Origin: Shewanella mangrovisoli
Lineage (GTDB): Bacteria; Pseudomonadota; Gammaproteobacteria; Enterobacterales; Shewanellaceae
NCBI RefSeq assembly: GCF_019457635.1
Contig: NZ_CP080412.1
Location: 2,914,001-2,978,000, forward strand
DNA length: 64,000 nt
Direction of reading: 5' to 3'
A program made the position numbers and the translations under genes. The notes beneath the pieces are model-generated. The model had not been told where the DNA came from and made no database searches. It saw only the letters and a program-made list of their open reading frames with translations. This document shows positions 38,489 through 47,960 of this stretch, piece by piece (the first letter of the stretch is position 1; the number at the start of each line of letters is the position of its first letter).

Positions 38489-38845
38489 ATGTTTATTATT
38501 CGCTGGATTTTAGGTCGGATCATTTTGTTACTGAACTTTGTGTTCACCCCAAAGAAGCGCAAACGCCCACAGGCAGAGCAACAACAGATTGACGCCCAGA
38601 CCCAAGCGCTGGCCTTATATCAATACAATGCCTGCCCTTTCTGCGTTAAAGTGCGCCGCGCCATGCGTCGTCAAGGACTGAATATTCAAACGGTTGATGC
38701 AAAACAATCTCCGCACAAAGATGAGCTGATCGCAAAGGGCGGTAAGCAACAGGTTCCTTGTTTACGCATCGAAGAAAATGGCCAAGTACAATGGCTGTAT
38801 GAGTCGAAAGAAATTATTAATTACTTAGATCAACGCTTTGCCTAA
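38489..38845 (+). CDS. Membrane-anchored glutaredoxin
   Basis: The 118-residue protein has a hydrophobic N-terminal helix (residues 2-19) followed by a basic KKRKRP stretch, so the domain should face the cytoplasm. The glutaredoxin domain has the dithiol active site CPFC (Cys49, Cys52), the cis-Pro in QQVPCLRIEENG and a terminal EIINYLDQRF helix. It would reduce disulfides or glutathione mixed disulfides near the membrane. AGGTAATT precedes the ATG. A GC-rich hairpin follows. Confidence 0.9.
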   Translation: MFIIRWILGRIILLLNFVFTPKKRKRPQAEQQQIDAQTQALALYQYNACPFCVKVRRAMRRQGLNIQTVDAKQSPHKDELIAKGGKQQVPCLRIEENGQVQWLYESKEIINYLDQRFA

Positions 38846-38852
38846 ATGAAAT

Positions 38853-38876
38853 GCGCGCCCTATGGCGCGCTTCTTA
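38853..38876 (+). terminator. Terminator of the glutaredoxin gene
   Basis: GCGCGCC (38853-38859) pairs with GGCGCGC (38864-38870) around CTAT, followed by TTCTTATTTA. It also lies 29 bases after the stop of the convergent CbiM-like gene. Confidence 0.7.
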
Positions 38877-38904
38877 TTTACGCCTTGCTTTACTAGCACC
38901 ACGT

Positions 38905-39594
38905 TTATTTACGCCAAAGATATTCGCGATCGGAATAGTCAAACAACCACTGGGGCTGGTACACCACTAAAAGCGTCACCGCCATGCCATTGAGCAGCGC
39001 TTCGGGGAACGCTAATAGCGGGATTAACATCAGATAATTATCAATCAACACGCCCCAGTCATAATCCATTGACCACCACAGCCAGAATGCCCAACTGAAT
39101 TGGTGAAAAACCGTCGACAAGCCAGCGTTAATAAAGGCGCCGACAAAAATAAACACAAAAATATGCTTAGGAAACAAATGATAACTACGGCTGTAGAGGA
39201 TAAAGGCACAGAACAGCGGAATAGCGATAGCAAACAAGCTAAAAGCCCCAAACTCGGCGGGCTGCTTTAATACAAACACACTGAAAAATGCGCTCGGAAG
39301 CAGCAAGGCAACCGTGGCTAAACGCCAACCAAACATCAGTAGGCAAGTGACTATACCTAAGAAGTGTAAATGCAATCCCACTTGAATACTGGCATTGAGC
39401 AACCACAGGGTGTTTACCGCAATCAGGGTCAATAACAGCCGCCATTGTAAGCTTTTGTCCTTCAGTACTTGCTGTAGCTCCTCCTTAGGCCAGATGGCAT
39501 AAATCCACAGCGCCAGTAGCAACAGACTCAGGCACTGCAATGGGCTGATATCCCATTCGATTTGTGCAAAACGATTCGCCCAAAAGTCCAACAT
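38905..39594 (-). CDS. CbiM-like energy-coupling permease homologue
   Basis: The 229-residue protein is nearly all hydrophobic, with about six to seven membrane segments. It contains the GLHLHFLGIVTCLLMFGWRLA segment with His residues, as in CbiM-type S-components for nickel or cobalt. A typical CbiM begins MHIPDG, which is absent here, and no CbiN/CbiQ/CbiO partner is nearby, so it may act alone or with a distant ECF module. The ATG at 39594 is preferred. The longer frame to 39741 adds a non-family stretch. Substrate is unknown. Confidence 0.75.
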   Translation of the reverse strand: MLDFWANRFAQIEWDISPLQCLSLLLLALWIYAIWPKEELQQVLKDKSLQWRLLLTLIAVNTLWLLNASIQVGLHLHFLGIVTCLLMFGWRLATVALLLPSAFFSVFVLKQPAEFGAFSLFAIAIPLFCAFILYSRSYHLFPKHIFVFIFVGAFINAGLSTVFHQFSWAFWLWWSMDYDWGVLIDNYLMLIPLLAFPEALLNGMAVTLLVVYQPQWLFDYSDREYLWRK

Positions 39595-39759
39595 GAGTAA
39601 GGCTCCCTCAGTACAGCGCCATTCGGCGTGATAAAGCGGTAAAGATAACCACGGTATACGAGAGTCAGTATATCGTGAATAAAACCCATAATTGCATGAT
39701 ATTTCGCGGCATATTAAGGTATTCTTCGATAAGAGAATCACCTAAGAGTAATCCTTCAT

Positions 39760-40224
39760 ATGCTATTAAGATCGATAAGTCTGACACTGCTGAGCTGCTT
39801 TACCCTACTCGCCTGTAGCAGCGCCCCAATAGATCCCGCTGAGTTTGCCGGAAAATTTAAAGATAAGCTCACCACAGATCTGCGCGCCGATGGCCTAAAA
39901 CTCTTTACCTATCAAGCCGGTTTAGCCGAAGACAAATCGAAAAAGGATAATGCCGAGCGCCCCTTCCCCCACGAAGAACGCATGCGCCAAGTCGCCCAAG
40001 ATTCTAGAGAGCAGCGCCGCAGTCGTAAAGAGCAGGCCGACTCACTCGAGATTTGGGGAAAACAGGTGGAGCTGGGGTTAGAAAAAACCTTAGAAATGAC
40101 AGGCTATTGCCGCGAAGGTTATTTCGAATTGAGTCGAAATATTGAATCGGGACGCGGCGAAATTCGCGGAGAATGCAAAGAAGGCGCCACCGAGGAAGAT
40201 AAACAAAAATTTGCGCGCTTTTAG
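39760..40224 (+). CDS. Hypothetical lipoprotein
   Basis: A signal peptide ends in the lipobox LLAC with Cys19 as the lipid site. The mature part (about 135 residues) is strongly charged and helical with many Glu/Lys/Arg, and contains a Cys pair at TGYCREGYF and RGECKEG that could form a disulfide. Residues after the Cys (SSAP) do not match the Asp inner-membrane retention rule, so outer-membrane sorting is likely. I do not recognise a family. It diverges from the CbiM-like gene and is followed by a shared terminator with ycaR. Confidence 0.75.
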   Translation: MLLRSISLTLLSCFTLLACSSAPIDPAEFAGKFKDKLTTDLRADGLKLFTYQAGLAEDKSKKDNAERPFPHEERMRQVAQDSREQRRSRKEQADSLEIWGKQVELGLEKTLEMTGYCREGYFELSRNIESGRGEIRGECKEGATEEDKQKFARF

Positions 40225-40261
40225 CAAGTTTGAGTGCTTATCTTTACCAGTAAAAAGAAAA

Positions 40262-40290
40262 AAATAAGGGCGAAGTTATCGCCCTTATTT
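40262..40290. terminator. Bidirectional terminator, lipoprotein gene / ycaR
   Basis: AAATAAGGGCGA (40262-40273) pairs with TCGCCCTTATTT (40279-40290) between convergent genes. Confidence 0.8.
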
Positions 40291-40353
40291 CAACGCTTTA
40301 CTTAGCTAACTCACTGAACGCTAAATCAAAGCCTCAATTCATTCAGTCTGCAA

Positions 40354-40533
40354 TTAAACCGCTTCGTTTAAGGGAACTGCACGGTTTTCGAGTAACACAG
40401 GGATCCCATCCGTGATTGGATAGGCTAATTTGTCTGCCTTACAAATCAATTGCTGCGTTGTTTTATCGTATTCCAATTTTCCCTTGCACACAGGGCAAGC
40501 GACTATGTCTAACAGTTTTTTATCAAACGCCAT
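40354..40533 (-). CDS. ycaR: YcaR, Trm112-like small protein
   Basis: The 59-residue protein has a CPVC motif (Cys13, Cys16) and ends in [18 protein letters not shown], the signature of the Trm112/YcaR family. It lacks a complete second Cys pair, as in E. coli YcaR. The family partners with other enzymes in eukaryotes, but the bacterial role is unknown. The ATG at 40533 has AAGGA about eight bases ahead and overlaps the lpxK stop by 11 bases, so the two are translationally coupled at the end of the comEC-msbA-lpxK unit. Confidence 0.92.
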   Translation of the reverse strand: MAFDKKLLDIVACPVCKGKLEYDKTTQQLICKADKLAYPITDGIPVLLENRAVPLNEAV

Positions 40534-41530
40534 GGGATTTTCCTTGTTTAGCTGCAGCCACAGAGCGCACACGGCTCAGCAGCTGTTGTTCAAATGGTGG
40601 CGATAGCTTGGCATCCACAGCCAAATACCACCAGTTTTCTTGTGCAAAATCGCGACATTTAACCGCATCTTTTTCTGTCATCATCAGCGGCCGAGATGCC
40701 GCAAGCTCGCATAACACGTGTTTATCGTAGGCTTGGTGGTCATCAAAACCATGGGATAACGCGAGTTGAATACCTTGCTGCGTTAACGTCTCAAAAAAGC
40801 GCGCCGGATGACCAATGCCCGCCATCGCCACCACAGGTTGCGTCGGGTCAAACACGGCCTCAGCCTTGGGATTTACTGGTAACACCGCACTTGGACTCAG
40901 CTGCATCTCATATTGATTTGCCTGAGCGGGCCCACCATTGACCACCACAAAATCCACTTGATTAAGGCGCCAAGCCCCTTCTCGTAGCGGCCCTGCGGGC
41001 AACAAATGCTGATTCCCTAAACCGCGCTTTCCATCAATCACCACCAGCTCAATGTCACGGCCGAGGGCGTAATGCTGCAAACCATCGTCACAGATAATCA
41101 CATCCACGGCAAACTCTGCCAACAACGCCTTGGCGGTATCGACACGTTTGGCTCCCACCACCATAGGCACACCGGTACGCGCGACAATCATGGCGGGCTC
41201 ATCGCCTACTGCCGCCGCGCTATCTGCCGCGGTAACGACTTTTACCCCTTGTATATCCGCGCCATAACCACGGCTGATGACGCCAGGCTTAAACCCCTGT
41301 TGCCGTAACAACTCAATTAAATAGATAACGGTAGGCGTTTTACCGCTGCCGCCAACGGTAATGTTACCGACGACGATAACGGGCACGGGTAATGAAGTTT
41401 GGGATTTGAGTCCCAAACGAAACAGGCCGCGTCGAATGGCAGTAATCAAGGCAAATAGCACTGAAAACGGCAGCAAGAGCCACCGCAATGGGTGGCCCTC
41501 GTACCAGATTTTATTCACCAGCGCCTGCAT
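40523..41530 (-). CDS. lpxK: Tetraacyldisaccharide 4'-kinase
   Basis: It phosphorylates lipid A disaccharide at the 4' position on the inner face of the inner membrane. The N-terminal hydrophobic stretch (about 16-32) is a membrane anchor, and the P-loop [11 protein letters not shown] lies at about 55-65. DGLQH, a conserved lipid-site motif, is at about 145. At 335 residues it has family length. Its start codon follows the msbA stop without a gap, and it overlaps ycaR at its end, so the three genes are read as one operon. Confidence 0.96.
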   Translation of the reverse strand: MQALVNKIWYEGHPLRWLLLPFSVLFALITAIRRGLFRLGLKSQTSLPVPVIVVGNITVGGSGKTPTVIYLIELLRQQGFKPGVISRGYGADIQGVKVVTAADSAAAVGDEPAMIVARTGVPMVVGAKRVDTAKALLAEFAVDVIICDDGLQHYALGRDIELVVIDGKRGLGNQHLLPAGPLREGAWRLNQVDFVVVNGGPAQANQYEMQLSPSAVLPVNPKAEAVFDPTQPVVAMAGIGHPARFFETLTQQGIQLALSHGFDDHQAYDKHVLCELAASRPLMMTEKDAVKCRDFAQENWWYLAVDAKLSPPFEQQLLSRVRSVAAAKQGKSHGV

Positions 41531-43333
41531 TTAGCTACCAAACTGCATTTGGTATAACTTGGCATACATGCCGCCAAGTTCCAGAAGGGATTTATGGGTA
41601 CCGCGCTCAACGATACGGCCTTGATCGACCACTAAAATTTGGTCGGCACTTTCAATGGTCGACAAACGGTGGGCAATCACAACCGAGGTGCGGTTTTGAC
41701 GAAGATTATCCAGCCCCTGCTGAATCGCTTTCTCAGATTCGGTATCGAGTGCCGAGGTGGCTTCATCAAGGATCAGCACAGGCGCATCACGCAGCATAGC
41801 GCGGGCAATCGCGATACGTTGTCTCTGACCGCCCGATAATAACACGCCGTTTTCACCGACTTGGGTATCTAAACCTTCGGGCAGTTGCTCGATAAATTCC
41901 ATCGCGTGGGCTAAGGTCGCCGCTTGGATAATCTGCTCGCGGGTCGCTTCGCCGGGATAAGCATAGGCTATATTATTAGCAATAGTATCGTTAAATAGCG
42001 TCACTTGCTGCGACACTAAAGCTACTTGATTACGCAATGATTTCAATGAGTAATCATAGATGCTGACATCATCGAGCAGAATATCACCAGATTCCAAGCC
42101 AGTGTAGAAACGCGTCACCAGACTGGCGATAGTGGATTTACCCGAACCAGAGCGACCGACTAAAGCCAAGGTTTGCCCTTGAGTCACCTCGAAATCGATA
42201 TTATCTAAGGCGCGGCGCTCCTGCCCATCGTAGCTGAAGGACACATTATCGAAACGTAAGTTGCCCTTAGCACGCTGGACTGTGTAGGTCCCCGTATCCG
42301 ACTCTGGCAAAGTATCTAACAGTTCAAAGACCGTGGTACAGGCCGCGATACCACGTTGAAATTCGGCATTCACACGCGTGAGGTTTTTGATGGGTTGCAA
42401 CATGGCCATCATAGCGCCGAGGATGGTCGCGAAGGTACCAGCGGTCAAATCGGCTTTCATGCTATCGAGACTCGCCGCATACAGCACAAAGGCCAATGCG
42501 AAAGAGCCAATCACCATGATCAGCGGCTGGCTAATCGCCTGTGCCACGGCGAGTTTCATATTTTGATGGCGGTTTCTATCATTCACTTTGGCGAAACGCG
42601 CCGTTTCGGTTTCTTGTCCGCCGAAAGCCAAGACGTTTTTATGACCTTTAATCATCTGCTCGGTTGCAGCACTGACATCGCCCATCGCCGTTTGGATTTG
42701 TTTCGATACCTTACGGAAGCGGCGACTGACAATAGTGATCACCAATCCCATGATCGGGCCAATCACTAAAATACAGAGGGAAAGCTTCCACGAGTTATAA
42801 AACATCAGCGCAAGCATACCGATAACCGTCACCCCATCTCGCACGATGGAGATCAAGGCACTGCCCGATGCGCGGGCAATTTGCTCGGTATCGAAGGTGA
42901 CTTTTGAAATCAAGTTCCCGGTGTTTTCTTTATCCATGTAGCTCACGGGCAAGCTCAGATAATGCTCAAACACCTGCTGGCGCATATCCATGATCAAACG
43001 CGCACTCATGTAAGAAATGCCGTAGGTGGAGACAAAGTTCGCAAAACCACGCAGGGAAAACATCAAAATAACCACTATCGGCGCCATTAATAACACTTGG
43101 TTATCGGCATGAAAACCTTGGCTAGTGGGGAGTGCGATACCGTTACTGATCGCCGGTGTACTGGAAAAGCCTTTATCGATAAAAGGACCGATAAAAGAAA
43201 TAAAGGCCGCGTCGACAAGCCCATATACAATCAGGCCGACAACTGAAAGCAAAAACATGCCCTTCATCGGTTTGAGGTAGCCCAGTAGTCGTTTGAAAAC
43301 TGTCCACATTTCGTCTTTAGGAGATGCTGTCAT
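41531..43333 (-). CDS. msbA: Lipid A export ATP-binding/permease protein
   Basis: It is a homodimeric ABC flippase for core lipid A. The six-helix membrane domain (about residues 20-320) is followed by the ATPase domain with Walker A GRSGSGKST, signature LSGGQRQR, Walker B VLILDEATS and the switch His in VIAHRLS. A second start (GTG at 43342) is three codons upstream. Neither has a clear ribosome site, so the ATG at 43333 (600 residues) is a choice. It lies between comEC and lpxK, the order also seen in E. coli. Confidence 0.96.
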   Translation of the reverse strand: MTASPKDEMWTVFKRLLGYLKPMKGMFLLSVVGLIVYGLVDAAFISFIGPFIDKGFSSTPAISNGIALPTSQGFHADNQVLLMAPIVVILMFSLRGFANFVSTYGISYMSARLIMDMRQQVFEHYLSLPVSYMDKENTGNLISKVTFDTEQIARASGSALISIVRDGVTVIGMLALMFYNSWKLSLCILVIGPIMGLVITIVSRRFRKVSKQIQTAMGDVSAATEQMIKGHKNVLAFGGQETETARFAKVNDRNRHQNMKLAVAQAISQPLIMVIGSFALAFVLYAASLDSMKADLTAGTFATILGAMMAMLQPIKNLTRVNAEFQRGIAACTTVFELLDTLPESDTGTYTVQRAKGNLRFDNVSFSYDGQERRALDNIDFEVTQGQTLALVGRSGSGKSTIASLVTRFYTGLESGDILLDDVSIYDYSLKSLRNQVALVSQQVTLFNDTIANNIAYAYPGEATREQIIQAATLAHAMEFIEQLPEGLDTQVGENGVLLSGGQRQRIAIARAMLRDAPVLILDEATSALDTESEKAIQQGLDNLRQNRTSVVIAHRLSTIESADQILVVDQGRIVERGTHKSLLELGGMYAKLYQMQFGS

Positions 43334-43365
43334 TGAAAACACTAAATTATGGCAAAGTGGCCATT

Positions 43366-45687
43366 CTACTCTGGATTAATCAAGTCACCAAATCTAAACA
43401 AGCGGTTATACCAAAATGGCGCCAAATCACGCCGATAGGTCTTCACCTCGAGCCGTCCAGCAGCAAAAGAGACGCTGATCTGCCCTTCTCGCCCCGTCGT
43501 TAAATAATGAATATCACGCGCTTGATAGCGCGCAACCACATCGGGCTTGGGGAAACCATAACGATTATTAAGACCTGCCGGAAACAACACTAATTCAGGG
43601 GCGACTGCATCGATAAAGGCAGGAATTGATGAGGTGCGGCTGCCATGGTGCGGCGCAATGAGCACTTGGCTTTTAAGCTCGGCGCCTGCGAGCGCTTGTT
43701 CAATCAGTACCGCTTCGGTTTCCTTTTCAATATCACCACTCAGTAGCAGACTGTGCACACCATCATCAATACGCAGCACGCAAGAGGCGTTATTCCCTCC
43801 CTTGGCAGTCTGAGGCGAGATAAAGTTTAACGTTAATTGCTGCCACTGAATTTGCTGCGGCACACAGGGCATCCCCTCTAAATGAGCCACATCGGTTATC
43901 CAGTTTGCCCTTGGATAGGCTTTAGCCAGCACTTCGGCACCGCCAGCATGGTCGTTATCCCCATGACTCACAACAATATAATCCACCTGAGCTAAGCCTT
44001 TGCTGTTAATAAACGGGATAATCACCCGTTCGCTATAGCTAAAATCCTCACCAAAGGCGGCGCCCGTGTCATAGATAAGTGCGCGTTTATCCTGTTCAAT
44101 CACCACGGCTAATCCCTGCCCCACATCCAGTAGATGCAGTGTCCACTGAGGGGAGGATGACTCAGTCACACGTGGAAAAATCACGAATATGAACGGAATA
44201 AACAGCAAGGCTAAGGGTAAATGCCAGAGCCCATACCGACTATGATGCGGAAGGTAACGCCACAGTATCAAGGCCAACAGTACACACAGACTGGACCCGA
44301 GTAAGGTCTCAGAGACCGAATGCCAATGGGCGGGTAAATCACCACTAAGTTCGAGTAACTTGCCATAAGGAAGTAGTGTTAAATCAGCCAGATGGAACAG
44401 CCCAAACCATGCTTGACCAAAAAGCGAGCCTAACCACCAGAGGATAAACGCCAGCATAGACAAGGGGATAACGATTAAGCTAAACCACGGCACCACCAGC
44501 ATATTCATCCACAGACTGTGTACACTAAGGCCGCCGAAAAAAACCGCCTGCACCAGCCCTAATACCAGACTTAAACGCCATTGAATTGACCAAAATTGCG
44601 CAAGTCTCCCTCTCGCTTTTGCCCTAAAGGTAGCGTTACCTTCAACGGGCTGAATACGCGGCACGCTTTCCAAGGTATATAAAATAATCGCCAAGGCGCA
44701 AAACGACAGCCAAAAACCAGCACTCAAACAGGCAAGCGGATCGAGCAAAAGCACAATAAAGAGTGCAAACAGTAAACGGTCCCACGCACTCGAGTAGCGT
44801 CTTAATAAACTCAGCAGCATGATCAATAAAATCATCACTAACGCGCGTTGGGTCGAAACGGCAAACCCCGCTAAATAGCTATAAAATAAGGCACTACCTC
44901 CGGCGAGCAATAGCGCAATCACTAGATTTCGCCTGCTCGGATGCGCCGCGAAGCGGCTTAATAGAAACAGCGTGCATACATAAACCCAAGCGGTGATCAC
45001 AGATAAATGCAGCCCAGATATCGCCACTAAATGCCCAGTTCCGGTTTGCCTTAATGCCTGCCACTTACTGGCTGGTATGAGTTGCTTATCGCCCAAGATC
45101 AGCGCGAGCAAAATATCCCCCTGCGCAAATGTCGACAACTTAGGGGACAATTGGCTAATCAGATGATTTCTTAATGAAAAAAGCGATGTTTCTAACGTTG
45201 CATGTAGTACCCTGCCCTTGCCAACAATATGCTGACTAATCAATTGCTTTTGTTCGTTGTAACCACCTTGATTTAACACGCTCGAGATAGTTTTAGGCAT
45301 CAGCGTAAATGACCAAACTTGTCCCACTTGCACCGCTTCAGGAGATTGCCAAGTGAGTCGCAACTTCGCCCTTGGCCAAAAGATTAAATTTGGTTTATCG
45401 ACAATAATATCGAAGCTAACCCAGTCGCTGTTTTGACTAACTAGTGATATGATTTCGGCCCTCACTTGAATTGGCTGTTGCGATAAAGGAAGATCCTGCC
45501 GAGATAAGACTAAGCAAAACCCTGTAAGCCAACACATCGCGAAGAGTACGCCAGACAAACTAGGCGCTTTTTTGAATAAGATGAGTGCCCCAAGGCAAAG
45601 GTAGGGTAAAGAATCGATTGGCAGCAGCGAGGGCCACAACATCGCTGATAATAAGGTGGCACTAAAGCCAAAAATGAATCCATTCAT
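43366..45687 (-). CDS. ComEC/Rec2 DNA uptake channel
   Basis: It is a polytopic inner-membrane protein that moves single-stranded DNA into the cytoplasm during natural transformation. The 773-residue protein has an N-terminal OB-like region, the central Competence domain with the conserved GTGHLVAISGLHLS segment, and a C-terminal metallo-beta-lactamase-like domain with SHGDNDHAGG, LLSGDIEKE and APHHGSRTSS. It is the first gene of the unit with msbA, lpxK and ycaR, as in E. coli (ycaI). Shewanella competence is not well established, but the gene itself looks intact. Confidence 0.94.
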   Translation of the reverse strand: MNGFIFGFSATLLSAMLWPSLLPIDSLPYLCLGALILFKKAPSLSGVLFAMCWLTGFCLVLSRQDLPLSQQPIQVRAEIISLVSQNSDWVSFDIIVDKPNLIFWPRAKLRLTWQSPEAVQVGQVWSFTLMPKTISSVLNQGGYNEQKQLISQHIVGKGRVLHATLETSLFSLRNHLISQLSPKLSTFAQGDILLALILGDKQLIPASKWQALRQTGTGHLVAISGLHLSVITAWVYVCTLFLLSRFAAHPSRRNLVIALLLAGGSALFYSYLAGFAVSTQRALVMILLIMLLSLLRRYSSAWDRLLFALFIVLLLDPLACLSAGFWLSFCALAIILYTLESVPRIQPVEGNATFRAKARGRLAQFWSIQWRLSLVLGLVQAVFFGGLSVHSLWMNMLVVPWFSLIVIPLSMLAFILWWLGSLFGQAWFGLFHLADLTLLPYGKLLELSGDLPAHWHSVSETLLGSSLCVLLALILWRYLPHHSRYGLWHLPLALLFIPFIFVIFPRVTESSSPQWTLHLLDVGQGLAVVIEQDKRALIYDTGAAFGEDFSYSERVIIPFINSKGLAQVDYIVVSHGDNDHAGGAEVLAKAYPRANWITDVAHLEGMPCVPQQIQWQQLTLNFISPQTAKGGNNASCVLRIDDGVHSLLLSGDIEKETEAVLIEQALAGAELKSQVLIAPHHGSRTSSIPAFIDAVAPELVLFPAGLNNRYGFPKPDVVARYQARDIHYLTTGREGQISVSFAAGRLEVKTYRRDLAPFWYNRLFRFGDLINPE

Positions 45688-45719
45688 AGTGAATTAAGTT
45701 AAGACAGCAATTTCAGCCT

Positions 45720-46229
45720 ATGCCAAAAAAATTAATCAAAAAATATATGCCTAAGCCTGAAACCCTGCGTGAGCACAAACACCTACGCATTTTCGGTCGC
45801 TTATTACATAACCCCAATCTGTGGGCGCTTAATCGCCGCTCTGCCCCGGGGGCCTTTGCCATAGGTTTGTTTGTCGCTTGGATCCCAATGCCGTTTCAAA
45901 TGGTGGTCGCCGCCGCTTTCGCCATCCTGTTTAATGTCAATATTCCTGTCTCTGTCGCATTAGTGTGGATCACCAACCCGCTCACCATGCCAGTGATGTT
46001 TTATGGCGCTTATTTATTGGGCGCAAAAATTCTTGGCCATGCGCCGCAGGAGTTTGCCTTTGAAGCCAGCTGGCAATGGATTGAGTCTTCATTGGCCACC
46101 ATTGGCCCTGCATTTTTGCTTGGTTGCTTAGTGTTGGGAGTCATATTTTCCGCCTTGGGATACCTGACGATCAGTAATCTGTGGAAATACTCCATCATGT
46201 TTAAATGGCAAAAGCGTAAGACCAAATAA
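45720..46229 (+). CDS. DUF2062 membrane protein
   Basis: The 169-residue protein has the DUF2062 pattern: a basic N-terminus (MPKKLIKKYMPKPETLREH), a NPNLWALNRRSAPGAFAIGLFVAWIPMPFQM segment and three to four hydrophobic helices (about 43-60, 64-85, 88-104 and 130-158), with a basic tail KWQKRKTK. Function is unknown. It is divergent from comEC with a 32-base gap, so their promoters must overlap. A hairpin region follows. Confidence 0.85.
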   Translation: MPKKLIKKYMPKPETLREHKHLRIFGRLLHNPNLWALNRRSAPGAFAIGLFVAWIPMPFQMVVAAAFAILFNVNIPVSVALVWITNPLTMPVMFYGAYLLGAKILGHAPQEFAFEASWQWIESSLATIGPAFLLGCLVLGVIFSALGYLTISNLWKYSIMFKWQKRKTK

Positions 46230-46638
46230 TTTGCCGAATCTTTGCCGCACCATCCCGCGGCTCACTCGTATTTGATTTAAGGGCATCTAAGCGCATCTAA
46301 TCACTTTGATTAGCGCTTAGATGTCTTATAAGTGTCCAGCTTAGATACATTTGCTTAACTTGTTGCATTGGATCTTGTAGTCAAGCTCACCCAAGATATT
46401 GAACGAGTTAACTCCTCTAAGCATGACCTCCTCAGCCCCTGTAACACTTGCCGCTTACTAAACTTAAATCGCTAAATAGCCCTATCTCGTCTCCAACTAG
46501 AGAGACAATCCGTCACATCTAACAGCAAAATAAACAGCTTACACGGCAATAAACTGACTGTTACTCAAAAGGAGATATATACATTCATTTTATTTGCAGC
46601 TTAAAATATTCCCATGTTCACCTTCACCACTGCCCTGT
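46230..46638. other. NnrS upstream region
   Basis: It holds the hairpin at 46284-46323 and a good Shine-Dalgarno AAGGAG (46569-46574) about 65 bases before the first ATG of NnrS. No FNR, NsrR or NorR site is convincing. No gene is supported. Confidence 0.4.
46284..46323 (+). terminator. Stem-loop downstream of the DUF2062 gene
   Basis: CATCTAAGCGC (46284-46294) pairs exactly with GCGCTTAGATG (46313-46323), and CTAATC/GATTAG can extend it inside. No T tract follows, so termination is inferred. Confidence 0.45.
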
Positions 46639-47811
46639 ATGCTGAATATTGATGAACCCGCACACTTACAACCCAAAGTGGCCTTGTTTCGCTTAGGTTT
46701 TAGACCCTTTTTCCTGTTTGCCAGCCTGTTTAGTCTCTTAAGTTTGGGCATATGGGGCGGTTTGCTCTCAGGCAAATCGTTACTGCCAAGCACACTCAAT
46801 CCTCTCTGGTGGCATGGTCATGAGATGATTTTTGGCTTTGTCTGCGCTGTAGTTGCAGGCTTTTTACTGACGGCCGTTCAAAACTGGACAGGACGCCCTG
46901 GCATTAAAGGTTTGCCTTTAGCTGGGCTATTTTTAGTCTGGCTACTGCCTCGGTTGTTGTTCATATTGCCCTTCAATATTCCGCTTGTGGCCATTCTGGT
47001 CATCGATCTGCTGTTTTTACCCTTAACAGCAGTCTTGTTAGCCATTTCGGTGATTGAGGTTCGCCAGTGGCGCAACTTTGTGTTTATCCCCATTCTGAGT
47101 TTACTCACCGTTTTCAACGGCGTGAGTTATTACGGCTTAATGACTAATCAATTGAATTGGATGAATAACGGACTCTATGCCGCAGTGATATTGGTCGCGG
47201 TTATTGTTGCGCTGCTCGGTGGACGGGTGATCCCATTTTTCACTGAGCGAGCTACCCAATGGCAAAAACAGTCTCCTATCCCAGCGATAGAGTATTTAAG
47301 TTTCGTTAGCCTATTAGCCCTAGTGATAAGTCTCTTTTTAACAGAAACATTATTGACCCGTATTCTTGCAGGTGTCGCAGGCTTAGTACTCTTCATTCGT
47401 TGGTCTCGCTGGGGATGGAATGCCAGTTGGCCAGTGCCACTATTATGGTCGCTGCATTTAAGTTACTTATGTATCCCCATAGGTTTAGGGCTGATTGCCG
47501 CAGGATTGCCACTTTCCGTTGGCATGCATGCCATTACTGTTGGGGGATTGGGCGGAATGATCCTCGCGATGATGTCACGGGTCTCGCTCGGGCATACGGG
47601 GCGTACACTGACGCCGCCGCGACCAATGGCGCTGGCTTTTGCCTTGATCCTCTGCGCCACAGTGCTGCGTGTCCTCGCGGGCTTACTTAGTACTTGGTTT
47701 ATCGAACTCATGCTCGCCGCCATTGCGCTGTGGATCTTAGCCTTTGGCTGTTTCTGTTACTGTTATGGACCAATGCTTTGTCGCGTAAGGGTCGATGGAC
47801 GCCCTGGCTAA
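46639..47811 (+). CDS. nnrS: NnrS-family membrane protein
   Basis: NnrS is a haem-copper membrane protein that lessens nitrosative stress in denitrifying and nitrate-respiring bacteria. The protein has about ten to twelve hydrophobic segments, the conserved opening LFRLGFRPFFLFA, WHGHEMIFGF with the putative ligand His residues, and MHAITVGGLGGMILAMMSR. The ATG at 46639 (390 residues) fits the family start, yet a good ribosome site is 65 bases upstream, facing no ATG, GTG or TTG at a proper distance. An in-frame TTG at 46594 lies 20 bases after it. The true start is therefore unsettled. Confidence 0.9.
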   Translation: MLNIDEPAHLQPKVALFRLGFRPFFLFASLFSLLSLGIWGGLLSGKSLLPSTLNPLWWHGHEMIFGFVCAVVAGFLLTAVQNWTGRPGIKGLPLAGLFLVWLLPRLLFILPFNIPLVAILVIDLLFLPLTAVLLAISVIEVRQWRNFVFIPILSLLTVFNGVSYYGLMTNQLNWMNNGLYAAVILVAVIVALLGGRVIPFFTERATQWQKQSPIPAIEYLSFVSLLALVISLFLTETLLTRILAGVAGLVLFIRWSRWGWNASWPVPLLWSLHLSYLCIPIGLGLIAAGLPLSVGMHAITVGGLGGMILAMMSRVSLGHTGRTLTPPRPMALAFALILCATVLRVLAGLLSTWFIELMLAAIALWILAFGCFCYCYGPMLCRVRVDGRPG

Positions 47812-47840
47812 AGCAGCGCCTAAAATCACGGCGCTTTGAT

Positions 47841-47886
47841 TCTGTGGCTCAACAAGCAATTGTTATCTTGTGAATTGAGTCACAGA
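47841..47886 (+). terminator. Hairpin after nnrS
   Basis: TCTGTGGCTCAA (47841-47852) pairs with TTGAGTCACAGA (47875-47886) with one mismatch, and CAAG/CTTG continue inside. It has no T tract. Confidence 0.5.
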
Positions 47887-47960
47887 GAATCACGCCTCTT
47901 TTCCCTACCTAAGGTATTTTTACTGTTACTATTTATAAAAATATTCAGTAGGGAGTACCT

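Noticed and set aside
47887..47960. Pho box before psiE
   Set aside because: No CTGTCAT-type direct repeats are present at the expected spacing.
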